The notes: generated from the sequence alone by a model not told the origin. A stretch of 64,000 nt of DNA from Eubacteriaceae bacterium (GCA_910574915.1 CAJTCR010000003.1:107185-171184); one strand, 5' to 3'; positions 44,884 through 54,872 are shown, counted from the first letter of the stretch. Made by a program: numbers and translations.

Positions 44884-44993
44884 AGGTGCCGCGACCGTCC
44901 ACAGCCACAGCGTAACAACAGGATACTTAGGGATTCTTAGCATTCTGGAACGGACGCCGCCAGGGAAGGTACATCCTCTCTCCCGGCGTCCCT
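44884..44993. repeat. Palindromic repeat element R4 (half copy)
   Basis: Homologous to the right half of R3 (about 43361-43470) in the same orientation, with the other arm missing. It starts 27 bases after the argG stop, close to where a terminator would be expected. No classic terminator with a T-run was found there. Confidence 0.75.
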
Positions 44994-45020
44994 TCCTGTA
45001 AAAATTCACCAAAGCAATTA

Positions 45021-46103
45021 CTATCTAAAAATCTCCGTCTCCCCCAACCGTATCCCCGCAATTTCTTCCAAGCTGACCGGAACCTTCCACGCAGCGCCAT
45101 ATTCTCCAGACACCTTTCCGCTTTCATCCAGCAGAATCGTCTCTTTAACAATCTCCGCTTCCATGCTTCTGCCATCGCGAAGCAGCAGCTCAATCCTAGG
45201 AAGCAGAATCCGCTCCTGAAGCATCGGATCTTTGCAGACATATCCCAAATCGCCCGCATAGCGCATTGAAACGCCCGTCTCAGAAAAACAGATGTTTGTC
45301 AGGGCGACTTCTGTTTGTTTTTTGTCCTGCTCTTGCTCGTCTCGTCCCTGGTATGCCTGTATCACTGTATCTGCAAGCGGCATCGTAACCGCGTTTTTTG
45401 CGTTCGGCACTGTAAACCGGAATTTCCACCTGCCCTCCTGAACCAGCACCTGCTCGTCTCCCTTATTTTCAAACAGTCCATCGAGCACCAGCGTCATCTC
45501 CCACGTTTCTGTGTCAAACAGATCCGGCGGATCAAGAAGGCTTAAATTGGATTTGGAAGGGCTGCCGTGGGAATACAGCATCTGCAATGCACCGTCCTCG
45601 CCGACTTCTTCGGACATCACGCCAGAGCCGCCTGCTTCTTTTCCATTAATTTTTATTTTCCATTTTTTAAAATAGTAGCGCGACTGTTCGGAAAACGGGA
45701 TGCCAGTTACATTTACAAGTATCCATGACCGTTCCCTGCCGCTTAAATAAGAATCCAGTGTCACGGTTGTTCCTTCCTTTGTCACACTCTGTCCGATCTG
45801 CAAGCTCAGGCTTTCGATCGTATGCTGCTGCACGCTGCTTAACTGCTCACCGGTCAGCGCCGCCCATTTTTCTGACAGCCACGCCTGGATTTTGGTATTT
45901 TTTGCACCTGCAATCGCTGTGCTTGTGACTGTCAAAAGTAAGGCAATACACGCTGCCGCGGCTCCCCAATGCCTCCTTTTTGTTCTGCTTTGTTTCTCCA
46001 TACCAGAATCAGGCACGCCGTTTAAATGCTCCCCGCCATCTGCTTCCTGGATAAACCGCTCGTCCACTGCTCCCATGCCTTCTAACAATTCTTTTGCATT
46101 CAT
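45021..46103 (-). CDS. DUF4179-type anti-sigma factor
   Basis: This 360-residue protein has a short cytosolic N-terminus, one membrane segment near residues 48-66 (AAAACIALLLTVTSTAIAG) and a large extracellular DUF4179-like beta domain. Such proteins bind the neighbouring ECF sigma factor inside the cell and release it on an envelope signal. The ATG overlaps the sigma-factor stop as ATGA, which keeps the two in balance. The last gene of the pair ends 27 bases from repeat R4. Confidence 0.8.
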   Translation of the reverse strand: MNAKELLEGMGAVDERFIQEADGGEHLNGVPDSGMEKQSRTKRRHWGAAAACIALLLTVTSTAIAGAKNTKIQAWLSEKWAALTGEQLSSVQQHTIESLSLQIGQSVTKEGTTVTLDSYLSGRERSWILVNVTGIPFSEQSRYYFKKWKIKINGKEAGGSGVMSEEVGEDGALQMLYSHGSPSKSNLSLLDPPDLFDTETWEMTLVLDGLFENKGDEQVLVQEGRWKFRFTVPNAKNAVTMPLADTVIQAYQGRDEQEQDKKQTEVALTNICFSETGVSMRYAGDLGYVCKDPMLQERILLPRIELLLRDGRSMEAEIVKETILLDESGKVSGEYGAAWKVPVSLEEIAGIRLGETEIFR

Positions 46104-46699
46104 AGATCAATCCCCTCCCTTTCCAAATATCCGCGAAGCGCTTTCCGCACCCGGTGCAGGCGCGTTTTCACCTTGCTTTCACTGATGCCATAGAAAAGCG
46201 CAATCTCCCGTATCGAATCTGCGTACCAATAGCGGCGCATAAAAATCATCCGGCTTTGTGCGGGCAGCCCTTCTAAAAAACAGTTTAACATGCCGCCAAT
46301 CTGCTCCGCTTCCATCTTAGCTTCCACTTCCTCCGCTACGCCTGCCTGCATCCGCACCCCTGACAGGATCTTGTTCGCTGCCGGAATGCACTCTTCCATT
46401 TCCTTCGTCAGCACAGCCAGGCACGCCTGCCGCTTTTTTGCCTTCCTTTGGTCGATCCTGTCAAAGCAGAGGTTGCGGCAGATTTTTGCCAGATAAGCGA
46501 AAAAATATTCTGGCTTGTTCGGCGGAATCGTATTCCATGCACGTAAATAAGTGTCGTTTAAGATCTCCGCCGCATCCCGTTCATCCTGCGTAATCTGCGC
46601 GGCAAGCCGGTGCAGCTTCGCACCATACAAAGAAGCTGTTTCAAAAATCGCCTGCTCATCGCGTGCAAAAAATAGCGTAATAATCTTCTCATCCTCCAA
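46100..46699 (-). CDS. ECF-type RNA polymerase sigma factor
   Basis: This 199-residue protein has sigma region 2 (AEILNDTYLRAWNTIPPNKPEYFFAYLAKICRN, with the core-binding helix) and region 4 (RMIFMRRYWYADSIREIALFYGISESKVKTRLHRVRKALRGYLE, a helix-turn-helix). It begins with TTG, eight bases after AGGAGGAG. It is paired with the DUF4179 anti-sigma factor. The promoter upstream looks like its own target, so positive feedback is likely. Confidence 0.9.
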   Translation of the reverse strand: MEDEKIITLFFARDEQAIFETASLYGAKLHRLAAQITQDERDAAEILNDTYLRAWNTIPPNKPEYFFAYLAKICRNLCFDRIDQRKAKKRQACLAVLTKEMEECIPAANKILSGVRMQAGVAEEVEAKMEAEQIGGMLNCFLEGLPAQSRMIFMRRYWYADSIREIALFYGISESKVKTRLHRVRKALRGYLEREGIDL

Positions 46700-46746
46700 C
46701 TGTATCTCCTCCTGTCTTATGTTTGCATGTAGTCTTCAGTCTGTCA

Positions 46747-46772
46747 GACGGAAAAACGAAAAAAAGGTTACA
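46747..46772 (-). promoter_or_regulatory. ECF-type (autoregulatory) promoter of the sigma/anti-sigma operon
   Basis: On the minus strand: TGTAACC (46772-46766), a T-rich spacer, then CGTC (46750-46747), with 15 bases between AACC and CGTC. The AAC and CGTC boxes with a T-rich spacer are the usual form of ECF targets in Firmicutes. Confidence 0.65.
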
Positions 46773-46815
46773 TAAAAATCAAAAAAAGAAACAGGAATAA
46801 GCAGCCATGCATAGC

Positions 46816-48267
46816 TTACCCGTTTCTTTCTCTATTTTCCACACAACGTTCCAAAATATCCACGCCGTCTCGTATTTGTTTTTCTGTTAAATTTCCAAAT
46901 CCAAGCAAAAGCACCGGATTTTTATCCGGCTTCTTCTGCCCTGCAAGATAACACCCAGACATTCCCTGCACACGCATTCCAAACGCCCCTGCACGCGCAG
47001 CAATCTCTTCTTCTGTCATCGCAGCGTTTAATTCCACCGCCAGATGCAGCCCCGCATTGCCGCCATAGATCCGGTGCACCCAGCGCCTGCCTTTTAACAG
47101 TTGCAGCAGCAGGTCATGCTTTCCTTTGTAAATGCCGCGCATTTTATTTAAATGGCGCTCAAAATATCCCTGCTCCAAAAAATGACAGATCGTCATCTGC
47201 TGCATTCTGGATACCGTCGACGCGTAAAACGCACAGGTTTTCTCATACGCCTTTAAAAGCGGCAGCGGCAGCACCATATAGCTGACCCTTGCCGACGGCA
47301 TAATGCTGTTGGAAAAAGTACCCAGGTAAATAACCCGGTCAAACCTTGCCATTCCCTGCAAAGACGGAATCTGCCTGCCTTTGTAACGAAACTCGCTGTC
47401 GTGGTCATCCTCGATAATATACCGCTGTGGCACAGCCTCTGCCCAGGCAAGCAGCTCCAGCCTGCGTCCAAGCGGCATGACCGTCCCAAGCGGAAACTGG
47501 TGGGAAGGCATCACATAAGCAAGCGAGACGCCTGTATCCGGTATTTCCCTCACCAGCATCCCGTCTGCATCCATCGGCACCGCCTCCACCCGGCAGCCGC
47601 TGTTGCGAAACGTATGATACGCCTGCAAATACGTCGGGCTTTCCATTGCGGCTGTACGCGGTGTGCCTAAAATCTGCGCCAGCAAAAGCAGCAGGTATTC
47701 ATTCCCGGCACCGACGATCATCTGCTCCGGCTCGCAGCGCACCCCTCTCGCCCGGTATAAATAGGCACAGACCGCCCTGCGCAGCGCGTATTCTCCCTGC
47801 GGGTGCCCAGGCTCCAAAAGCGTCTGTCCCGTTTCCAGGCAAAGCAGCGCTTCCCTGGCACACTTGCGCCAGGCATTGTAGGCAAACGCATTCGTATCGA
47901 TTTGCCCAGGCAGAAAATTATACAGACAGCCCGCATTTCCAGCCTCCTTTACACTGCTTTTTGGCTGCCTGAGAGGATTTTCCAAAGGCGCCATACTTTG
48001 TGCAAAATCATAAAGCCCTGCTGCATCGCACACATAATAACCGCTGCCCCGTTTCGCCCGGATATACCCTTCACTGACAAGCTGTGCATACGCAGCATCG
48101 ACCGTACTGCGGCTGACCTGCAAATTCGCCGCCAAAAGACGCGCAGACGGCAGCCTTTCCCCACAGGAAAGCCTGCCGCCCAGAATATCCCGTCTGACCG
48201 ATTCATAAATCTGCTCATAAAGAGAAGCCTTCGCATGCGTATCCAGATCGATCAACAGCTCATTCAT
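46816..48267 (-). CDS. MocR/PdxR-family GntR regulator with aminotransferase domain
   Basis: This 483-residue protein joins an N-terminal GntR winged helix (SLYEQIYESVRRDILGGRLSCGERLPSARLLAANLQVSRSTVDAAYAQLVSEGYI) to a class I aminotransferase-like domain (about 115-475). The Schiff-base region GTFSNSIMPSARVSYMVLP follows DDHDSEF. Such regulators sense PLP or a related amine and control vitamin B6 or amino-acid genes. No obvious target lies next to it. The start at 48267 follows GAGGAGG and abuts the DUF2225 stop, so the two are co-transcribed. Confidence 0.88.
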   Translation of the reverse strand: MNELLIDLDTHAKASLYEQIYESVRRDILGGRLSCGERLPSARLLAANLQVSRSTVDAAYAQLVSEGYIRAKRGSGYYVCDAAGLYDFAQSMAPLENPLRQPKSSVKEAGNAGCLYNFLPGQIDTNAFAYNAWRKCAREALLCLETGQTLLEPGHPQGEYALRRAVCAYLYRARGVRCEPEQMIVGAGNEYLLLLLAQILGTPRTAAMESPTYLQAYHTFRNSGCRVEAVPMDADGMLVREIPDTGVSLAYVMPSHQFPLGTVMPLGRRLELLAWAEAVPQRYIIEDDHDSEFRYKGRQIPSLQGMARFDRVIYLGTFSNSIMPSARVSYMVLPLPLLKAYEKTCAFYASTVSRMQQMTICHFLEQGYFERHLNKMRGIYKGKHDLLLQLLKGRRWVHRIYGGNAGLHLAVELNAAMTEEEIAARAGAFGMRVQGMSGCYLAGQKKPDKNPVLLLGFGNLTEKQIRDGVDILERCVENRERNG

Positions 48268-48268
48268 G

Positions 48269-49039
48269 TCAGCCCGCTGCCTCCTCCTCTGCTTTTTTCG
48301 CCGCAAGGATCTCGTCTTTTAACGTCAGCGCCTTATCCTTAAGCTTTGACGAAACGCCCCTTGTCTGCACAATATTGCCGCAATAGCGCGTCGCAAGGTC
48401 ATACTCTTTAAAATGAAAGCTCATCACTGCAAGCAGGTAGTCAAACGTATTCTGATCCATGCCGCAGATCGGAAAATCCTCCTGCGTCGCTGCTTTCGAC
48501 AGCGAATCGTACGCCTGCCTGTAGTAACGCTCCTCCTTTTCCTTTAACTGCTTATACGCATCTTCTTCCAAAAGGCCCGGCTCCGCATCTGCCTCTTCCA
48601 GCCTTCCTCTGATCAGCCATGATAGCTGCAAGCACAAATAAGCCTGTTCACTGAGCGATACTTCCATCACCATCGCGCAAACCAGCGCCAGCTCATACTG
48701 CCCCATTGCCGCTGCATAGTCCATGATTTCCCCATGAAACGGCTCCCGCTGCATAAACTGGGAAGTCACCTTTTCCCGCAGGCGCTTCTGCTGCAAAGAC
48801 GTAAGGTGTTCAAAGTTCTTCAAAGGAGCTGAAAACCCACAGTACGGACACGATGTCACGCCATATTTTAAGGAATCAATAAACTGAAACCGCGGCCGTA
48901 AGTCCATATCCGGCTCTTTTCTGCGCAGCTTGCTGTTTAAGATCCGCAAATCCTCAAACTGCCCCTCACAATTTGTGCATGTAATCTTTTTCGCATATAC
49001 ATACTTCTTTTCTTCTTCCACATTATATAATACAGACAT
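48269..49039 (-). CDS. DUF2225 protein
   Basis: This 256-residue protein belongs to DUF2225. It has two Cys pairs that could bind a metal: CTNCEGQFEDL near residue 21 and CPYCGFSAPLKNF near 63. A helical TPR-like part follows. The function is unknown in general. AAGGGTAAAAT precedes the ATG. It lies 67 bases after glnS and directly before the MocR regulator on the same strand. Confidence 0.8.
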   Translation of the reverse strand: MSVLYNVEEEKKYVYAKKITCTNCEGQFEDLRILNSKLRRKEPDMDLRPRFQFIDSLKYGVTSCPYCGFSAPLKNFEHLTSLQQKRLREKVTSQFMQREPFHGEIMDYAAAMGQYELALVCAMVMEVSLSEQAYLCLQLSWLIRGRLEEADAEPGLLEEDAYKQLKEKEERYYRQAYDSLSKAATQEDFPICGMDQNTFDYLLAVMSFHFKEYDLATRYCGNIVQTRGVSSKLKDKALTLKDEILAAKKAEEEAAG

Positions 49040-49106
49040 ATTTTACCCTTTCTTCTCCTCAATCCGGCGCTGCATCCAAACCGCCAATATGTTTTTGTTT
49101 CCAACA

Positions 49107-50780
49107 TCATGCTCCGCCTGCCGGCAGCTTAAACGAGCTTTTTAACGACACAATCCGGTTAAACACCAGATGATCCTTGTCTGAATCTTTTGCATCCACG
49201 CAGAAAAACCCATTTCTGACAAACTGGAAGCTGTCATATGCCTTTGCATCTGCAAGGCTCTGCTCTACATAGCATTTTTTACAAATCAAGGAATTTGGAT
49301 TCAGGTTCAAACTGCCGTCCTCTTTATTGTAGACTCCTTTTTCCTCGTCGATCAGGTTTTCAAACAGGCGCACCTTAGCTTCCACTGCAAAAGGCGCCGC
49401 CACCCAGTGAATCGTGCCTTTTACCTTTCTTCCGTCCGGGCTGTTGCCGCCCTTAGAAGCCGGGTCATACGTACAGTGGATCACAGACACTTTGCCGTCC
49501 GCATCCTTTTCAAAGCTTACGCATTTGACAAAATAAGCCTGCATCAGCCGCACTTCGTTGCCAGGAAACAGGCGGAAATATTTTTTCGGCGGCTCCTCCA
49601 TAAAGTCCGCGCCGTCAATATACAGCTCTCTGCAAAACGGCACTGTGCGCATACCAAGCTGCGGGTTTTCCATATTGTTTTCGACGCTAAGCTGCTCGAC
49701 CTGTCCCTGCGGATAATTGTCAATCACAACCTTTACCGGATCAATCGCCGCCATTACACGCGCCTTTTTCAGCTTCAAATCTTCACGCAGGCAGTATTCC
49801 AGCATCGCCATATCCGCCGTAGAGTTTGCCTTGGAAATGCCGCACAGCTCTACAAACCGCTGTATCGACTCCGGCGTATAGCCGCGCCTTCTAAGCCCGG
49901 AAATCGACACCAGCCGCGGATCGTCCCAGCCGTCCACAATCCCTTCCTCCACGAGCTTTTTAATATACCGCTTGCCGGTAACGACATTGTTTAAATATAA
50001 CTTTGCAAACTCGATCTGCCTTGGCGGATGCGGGTATTCCAAAGCGTTTACCACCCACTCATACAGCGGCCTGTGGTCTTCAAATTCCAGCGAGCAAAGC
50101 GAGTGCGTAATCCCCTCAATCGCGTCCTCCACCGGATGCGCAAAATCATACATCGGATAAATACACCACGCATCCCCGGTATTGTGATGCGTCATACGCG
50201 CCACACGGTAAATCACCGGATCACGCATATTGATATTCCCCGATGCCATATCGATTTTCGCCCGCAGCACCTTTTCTCCGTCCGCAAACTTTCCGTTTTT
50301 CATATCTTCAAACAGTGCCAGGTTTTCCTCCACACTGCGGTTTCTGCTCGGATCTTCCAATCCAGGCTCGGTCAGCGTCCCGCGGTACTCCCGCATCTGC
50401 TCCGCGCTTAAATCTGACACATATGCAAGCCCTTTTTGAATCAGCCTGACTGCCGCTTCATACATCTGCCCGAAATAATCCGACGCAAAATATAACCGGT
50501 CCTCCCAGTCAGCCCCAAGCCACTGAATATCCTCTTTAATCGACTCTACAAACTCCGACTTTTCCTTTGTTGGATTCGTGTCGTCAAAGCGCATGTTAAA
50601 CTTCCCGCCATACTGCTTTGCAATCCCATAATTTAACAAAATCGCCTTTGCATGGCCAATATGCAGATAACCGTTCGGCTCCGGCGGAAAACGCGTATGC
50701 ACCGTATCACATACGCCTTCTGAAAGATCCTTATCGATCTCCCGTTCAATAAAATTCCTGGATACACTTTCATTTTCCAT
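49107..50780 (-). CDS. glnS: Glutaminyl-tRNA synthetase
   Basis: This 557-residue class I synthetase has the HIGH-type motif [16 protein letters not shown] (about residues 31-46), DDTNP, and the GlnRS-specific [22 protein letters not shown] region. The KMSKS position reads VVTGKR, a variant of the usual VMSKR; the lysine-arginine pair is kept. It charges tRNA-Gln directly. The start at 50780 follows AGGAGGATGTTGG. Many Gram-positives lack GlnRS and use transamidation, but clostridia often have it. Confidence 0.93.
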   Translation of the reverse strand: MENESVSRNFIEREIDKDLSEGVCDTVHTRFPPEPNGYLHIGHAKAILLNYGIAKQYGGKFNMRFDDTNPTKEKSEFVESIKEDIQWLGADWEDRLYFASDYFGQMYEAAVRLIQKGLAYVSDLSAEQMREYRGTLTEPGLEDPSRNRSVEENLALFEDMKNGKFADGEKVLRAKIDMASGNINMRDPVIYRVARMTHHNTGDAWCIYPMYDFAHPVEDAIEGITHSLCSLEFEDHRPLYEWVVNALEYPHPPRQIEFAKLYLNNVVTGKRYIKKLVEEGIVDGWDDPRLVSISGLRRRGYTPESIQRFVELCGISKANSTADMAMLEYCLREDLKLKKARVMAAIDPVKVVIDNYPQGQVEQLSVENNMENPQLGMRTVPFCRELYIDGADFMEEPPKKYFRLFPGNEVRLMQAYFVKCVSFEKDADGKVSVIHCTYDPASKGGNSPDGRKVKGTIHWVAAPFAVEAKVRLFENLIDEEKGVYNKEDGSLNLNPNSLICKKCYVEQSLADAKAYDSFQFVRNGFFCVDAKDSDKDHLVFNRIVSLKSSFKLPAGGA

Positions 50781-50846
50781 TTTCCAACATCCTCCTGTGT
50801 TACAGCCAGCCTTCTGCAAACCGAAAAACCAGCCGGTTTACCTAAC

Positions 50847-50875
50847 AGAGTAACACAGCTCATTTTTTACGTCAA
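50847..50875 (-). promoter_or_regulatory. Probable promoter of glnS
   Basis: On the minus strand: TTGACG (50875-50870), a 17-base spacer, TACTCT (50852-50847). It is about 67 bases upstream of glnS. The stretch also contains AGCCGGTT/AACCGGCT (50831 and 50874), a wide hairpin that may end the upstream operon. Confidence 0.45.
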
Positions 50876-50921
50876 CCGGCTTTTCTATTTTATCCTGTTT
50901 TTCTGCTTTTTTTGCAGTGAT

Positions 50922-51830
50922 TTAAACATATTCCCCCATTATCCGCCGCACAGCGCCCAGGTACGAGCGCCCAAACAAATTCAGGTGATTTAACATATGA
51001 TACAGGTTATACAGATCCTTTCGTCTGTCATACCCTTCCTGCAGCGGCGCCGCTTCCTTATATGCCGCGTAAAACCGCGGCGAAAATCCGCCAAACAGCT
51101 CTGTCATCGCAAGATCCGCCTCCGCATGTCCGACATATACCGCCGGGTCAATCAGCCAGGCACAGCCGTCATGCCCCGGCATGACATTGCCGCTCCACAG
51201 ATCCCCATGCAGCAGCGACGGATACGCAGGCTCCGCCAAAAGCTCCGGTATCCGCTCCAGCAGGCGTGCCGCATTCCTTTTATCCGCCGCGTCAAAATAA
51301 CGATCCGCCCATGCAAGCTGCGGCTTTAACCGGCAGTCGCGAAAAAAACTGACCCAGTGATCCCTGGATGAATTTTCCTGCACAGACGCACCAATATAAT
51401 TATCCTGCACAAACCCGTAGCGCCCGCCTTTTGTCCATGCCGACGGATCCGCGCGGTGCATCGCCGCAAGCTGCCGTCCCAGCGCTTCCCAGTAATCCGC
51501 CCTGCGCTTCCCGCTTTCTAAAAATTCCATCAGCAAAAACGAACAGCCGCCCTGCGCGTCATCTGTCCCGCAGCAAAGCACCCGCGGCACCGAAATCGTA
51601 CCCGTGTGCGCGATCGCCGCAAGCCCCGCCGCCTCCGCTGTAAAAAAGGCAAGGTTTTTCTTTGCGTTTGCCTTCATAAAAACAGGCATCCCATTGTTTA
51701 ACGTAAGCCTGCGCGCCTCATTAATATCGCCGCCCGCCGTATACTGCGCCTGCACCACTTTTGTGCCGGAGCCAAAAAGCGCGTCCAAAGCGCCCTGTAA
51801 AGACGAAAACTGTTGTACTTTGCTCAACAT
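50922..51830 (-). CDS. Fructosamine kinase family protein
   Basis: This 302-residue protein is a member of the fructosamine/ketosamine-3-kinase family (APH-like fold). Key parts are PVFMKANAKKNLAFFTAEAAGLAAIA with the ATP lysine, FLLMEFLES hinge, SLLHGDLWSGNVM as catalytic loop, and WLIDPAVYVGHAEADLAMTELFGGF with the metal-binding Asp. These kinases phosphorylate Amadori products on amines, starting their removal. It overlaps aat by seven bases, so it belongs to the clpS-clpA-aat operon. Confidence 0.88.
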   Translation of the reverse strand: MLSKVQQFSSLQGALDALFGSGTKVVQAQYTAGGDINEARRLTLNNGMPVFMKANAKKNLAFFTAEAAGLAAIAHTGTISVPRVLCCGTDDAQGGCSFLLMEFLESGKRRADYWEALGRQLAAMHRADPSAWTKGGRYGFVQDNYIGASVQENSSRDHWVSFFRDCRLKPQLAWADRYFDAADKRNAARLLERIPELLAEPAYPSLLHGDLWSGNVMPGHDGCAWLIDPAVYVGHAEADLAMTELFGGFSPRFYAAYKEAAPLQEGYDRRKDLYNLYHMLNHLNLFGRSYLGAVRRIMGEYV

Positions 51831-52486
51831 GTACTCCTCCCTGTCCCCTCCTCAAGCATCCTGTCATACTCCTGCCAGGAAATATATTTCCCGCCCATAC
51901 TTTTTAGATGCTCCGTATAAAACTGGCAGTCAATCATGAAAACCCCCTTTGACTCCAGCCATTCACAAAAAGCAATCAGCGCCGTCTTCGACCCGTTTTC
52001 TTTTTCCGAAAACATGCTCTCTCCAAAAAAACAGCTCCCTATGCAGACCCCATAAAATCCGCCCGCAAGCGCGCCGTCTTCAAACACCTCCACACTGGCT
52101 GCATAGCCCGCTTCATGCAGGCGGCAGTAAGCCTCCTCCATTTCATCCGTAATCCACGTCCCTTCGGCAAATTCCCGTTTGATCCGGCAGCGGTGTATCG
52201 TATCCGCAAAATCTCTGTTTAACGCCATCGAAAGCTCATGCTTTTTTAAATATTTACGCATGGAACGGGAAACATGCACCTCACCCGGAACAATGATAAA
52301 CCGCTCCTTCGGGCACCACCACAAAATCTCTTCCCCCGGCTCGTACCACGGAAAAATCCCATGCGTATAAGCAAGCAAAAGCCTGTCCACACACAAATCC
52401 CCGCCAACCGCAAGCAGCCCGTCCTCCCGCGCGGACGTCGGATGCGGAAATGCAATTTCATTTTTACTCAGACGGTAAACTGGCAC
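51824..52486 (-). CDS. aat: Leucyl/phenylalanyl-tRNA-protein transferase
   Basis: This 220-residue enzyme matches Aat, which adds Leu or Phe to proteins with N-terminal Arg or Lys to mark them for ClpS-ClpA. The motifs GIFPWYEPGEEILWWCPKERFI, CRIKREFAEGTWITDEM, GGFYGVCIGSCFFGESMFSEKENGSKTAL and IDCQFYTEHLKSMGG are present. It begins with GTG 52486 after AAGGAGTGAAGAAA and overlaps clpA by 23 bases. Aat is well known in Proteobacteria; its presence here with ClpS and ClpA gives this organism a complete bacterial N-degron branch. Confidence 0.93.
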   Translation of the reverse strand: MPVYRLSKNEIAFPHPTSAREDGLLAVGGDLCVDRLLLAYTHGIFPWYEPGEEILWWCPKERFIIVPGEVHVSRSMRKYLKKHELSMALNRDFADTIHRCRIKREFAEGTWITDEMEEAYCRLHEAGYAASVEVFEDGALAGGFYGVCIGSCFFGESMFSEKENGSKTALIAFCEWLESKGVFMIDCQFYTEHLKSMGGKYISWQEYDRMLEEGTGRSTC

Positions 52487-54872
52487 TTTCTTCACTCCTT
52501 TGCACAATCGTAACCTCAAACCTCTTCCTTGCAGCCGTCAGCGTACACTTTCCGCCCTGCTTTAACGCCCCAAACAGCATTTCATCTACAAAAAGCGGCT
52601 TGATCTCACTGCGTATCACGCGCTCAATTTCACGCGCTCCATATTCGGTGCTGACGCCTTTTTCCTGAACCAGCTTTTTCGCCTCCGCATCTACTGTCAG
52701 CTCTACCTGCCGAAGCAGCAGCATCTGTGCCAGCTCTCCCAGCTTCTTTTCTACAATCCGCTCCGCCATCGGCGCATTGATGCCGCGAAAGACGACGATT
52801 TTGTTTAAGCGGTTGCGAAACTCCGGCTGGAACACCCGTTTTACCTCTTCCAATACCACATCCGCGCTCGTATCCTCACCCAAAAAACCGATGCCCGGCT
52901 TTCCGATCCTGCTTGCTCCGGCATTTGAGGTCATAATAATGACCACATTGCGAAAGTCTGCCTTTCTGCCCTGGTTATCCGTAAGCGTCGCCGCATCCAT
53001 TACCTGCAGCAAAATATTGTAAATATCCGGGTGTGCCTTCTCAATCTCGTCCAACAGCAGCACTGCATGAGGGTTCTTGCGGATCTCCTCTGTCAAAAGC
53101 CCGCCTTCCTCATAGCCCACGTACCCTGCCGGAGCACCGATCAGCTTTGCCACGGCATGTTTTTCCTCATATTCACTCATATCAAACCGGATCAGCCGTA
53201 CGCCAAGCTCTTTTGCCAGGCATTTTGCCACCTCTGTCTTACCGACGCCTGTAGGCCCTACAAACAGCAGGCTCGCCAGCGGTTTTCCTTCCTCCAAAAG
53301 CCCCGCCCTTGAAAATTTCACTGCGTTTACAACCTGTGAAACTGCTTCCTCCTGTCCAAACACAAGTCCCGAAAGACGCTGCTTTAGCGTCTTTAAACGC
53401 GCCGTTTCATCGCTCTCCACAGCCTGCTTTGGAATCCGGCAGATCCCGGACACAATCTCATCAATCAGCCCTTTGCTGACCGTCTGCTGTTTCCCGTCCA
53501 GCGGATGCATCCGCCGGTAAGCGCCAGCCTCATCGATCAGGTCAATCGCCTTATCCGGCAGAAAACGTTCGTTGATATACTTCGCGCTGACATCCACCGC
53601 ATATTCGAGCACCCCGCTTTCATAGCGTACGCCATGATACTGCTCATAAGTATCCTTAAGCCCTTCCAAAATCTGCACGGCATCCGCCGCATCCGGCTCC
53701 TTGATCTCAACATTTTGAAACCGCCGCACAAGGCTCTTGCTCTTTTCAAAATGCTTTTTATACTCTTCAAACGTCGTCGCACCGATAAACCGGACATGCC
53801 CCGCAGACAAATATGGCTTTAGCATATTGGAAATATCAAAGCTCCCGCCGTTTACCGCACCGGCGCCTACGATATTGTGGATTTCATCGATATATACAAT
53901 CGGCTTTTCCTCTCTGGCAATGCTTTCCATCACTTTTTTGAGCCGTTTTTCAAAATCCCCGCGGTACTGTGTCCCTGCCAAAAGGCTTCCAAGATCCAGC
54001 GAAAACACCCGCGCCCCAAGCAGCGGCTCTGGCACGTTCCCTTCTTCTAACAGCTTTGCAAATCCATACACAATCGCTGTCTTTCCTACTCCCGGCTCCC
54101 CGATATGCAGCGGATTATTTTTCTCCTTGCGGCATAAAATCTGCATCGTCCGCTCCAGTTCCTCCTTCCTGCCAATCAGCGGATTGCACCCTTCCAGGCT
54201 GTCATTAAAGCAAACCGCATACCGCTGCCAGTAACAGCCCTTTGCACCTCTTTTTTTGCCTTCCTGTTCCTCTTTTTCTTCCTCTTCTTCCTCCTCTTTT
54301 TCTTCCATCTGCCTGTCTCGTTTTTTTGTCTTTCGTCCCTTCTTTCCCGCATATTCTTCTTTTTGCCCGCTTTCCTGAGCGGATGCTTCCCAATCAAATT
54401 CCTCCCGTTCCAGCTCTGGCTCATCTTCTTCTCCAAGTACAATCATTTCCTGCAACAGCTCCGCCTGTTCAATTCCCTGCACGCGCATATAATACACCGC
54501 ATAGCTCTGCGTCAGCCCATACAAAGCATGTACCATATGGGTCAGCTCCATAGCAGGCCTGCCGCTGTTTTGCACCGATGCCCAGGCATCCGCCAGCAAC
54601 TGTCCCGCACTATGCGTAAACTCCGGCACACGCTCCTGCTGCCCCTCTTCCTCCGCACAAGTCTCTACATATTCCTCCAGATAAGTCCGAAGATCCGCGT
54701 CCAACTCCGCCAGCGTGCCGCCGCAGTTTTCAAACGCCTGCGCAAATACTTGATTCTGGCACATCACATACAGCAAAAGTTCCGGTGTCACATACAAAAA
54801 ATGCGCCTTCTTCGCAACGAGCAACGACTGCTGCATAAGATCCGCCACTTCCTTTGATACCTCAATCTTCAT
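52464..54872 (-). CDS. clpA: ATP-dependent Clp protease ATPase subunit ClpA
   Basis: This 802-residue AAA+ unfoldase has an N-domain, two ATPase domains with Walker A GEPGVGKTAIV and GPTGVGKTEVAKC, Walker B IVYIDEIHNI and VLLLDEIEKAH, and the IGF loop (GKPGIGFLG) that docks to ClpP. Between the N-domain and the first ATPase lies a long charged linker with runs of Glu and Lys (about residues 175-215). No ClpB/ClpC-type middle coil is present, so it is ClpA. Its ATG shares one base with the clpS stop. ClpP is elsewhere. Confidence 0.92.
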   Translation of the reverse strand: MKIEVSKEVADLMQQSLLVAKKAHFLYVTPELLLYVMCQNQVFAQAFENCGGTLAELDADLRTYLEEYVETCAEEEGQQERVPEFTHSAGQLLADAWASVQNSGRPAMELTHMVHALYGLTQSYAVYYMRVQGIEQAELLQEMIVLGEEDEPELEREEFDWEASAQESGQKEEYAGKKGRKTKKRDRQMEEKEEEEEEEKEEQEGKKRGAKGCYWQRYAVCFNDSLEGCNPLIGRKEELERTMQILCRKEKNNPLHIGEPGVGKTAIVYGFAKLLEEGNVPEPLLGARVFSLDLGSLLAGTQYRGDFEKRLKKVMESIAREEKPIVYIDEIHNIVGAGAVNGGSFDISNMLKPYLSAGHVRFIGATTFEEYKKHFEKSKSLVRRFQNVEIKEPDAADAVQILEGLKDTYEQYHGVRYESGVLEYAVDVSAKYINERFLPDKAIDLIDEAGAYRRMHPLDGKQQTVSKGLIDEIVSGICRIPKQAVESDETARLKTLKQRLSGLVFGQEEAVSQVVNAVKFSRAGLLEEGKPLASLLFVGPTGVGKTEVAKCLAKELGVRLIRFDMSEYEEKHAVAKLIGAPAGYVGYEEGGLLTEEIRKNPHAVLLLDEIEKAHPDIYNILLQVMDAATLTDNQGRKADFRNVVIIMTSNAGASRIGKPGIGFLGEDTSADVVLEEVKRVFQPEFRNRLNKIVVFRGINAPMAERIVEKKLGELAQMLLLRQVELTVDAEAKKLVQEKGVSTEYGAREIERVIRSEIKPLFVDEMLFGALKQGGKCTLTAARKRFEVTIVQRSEESASLPSE

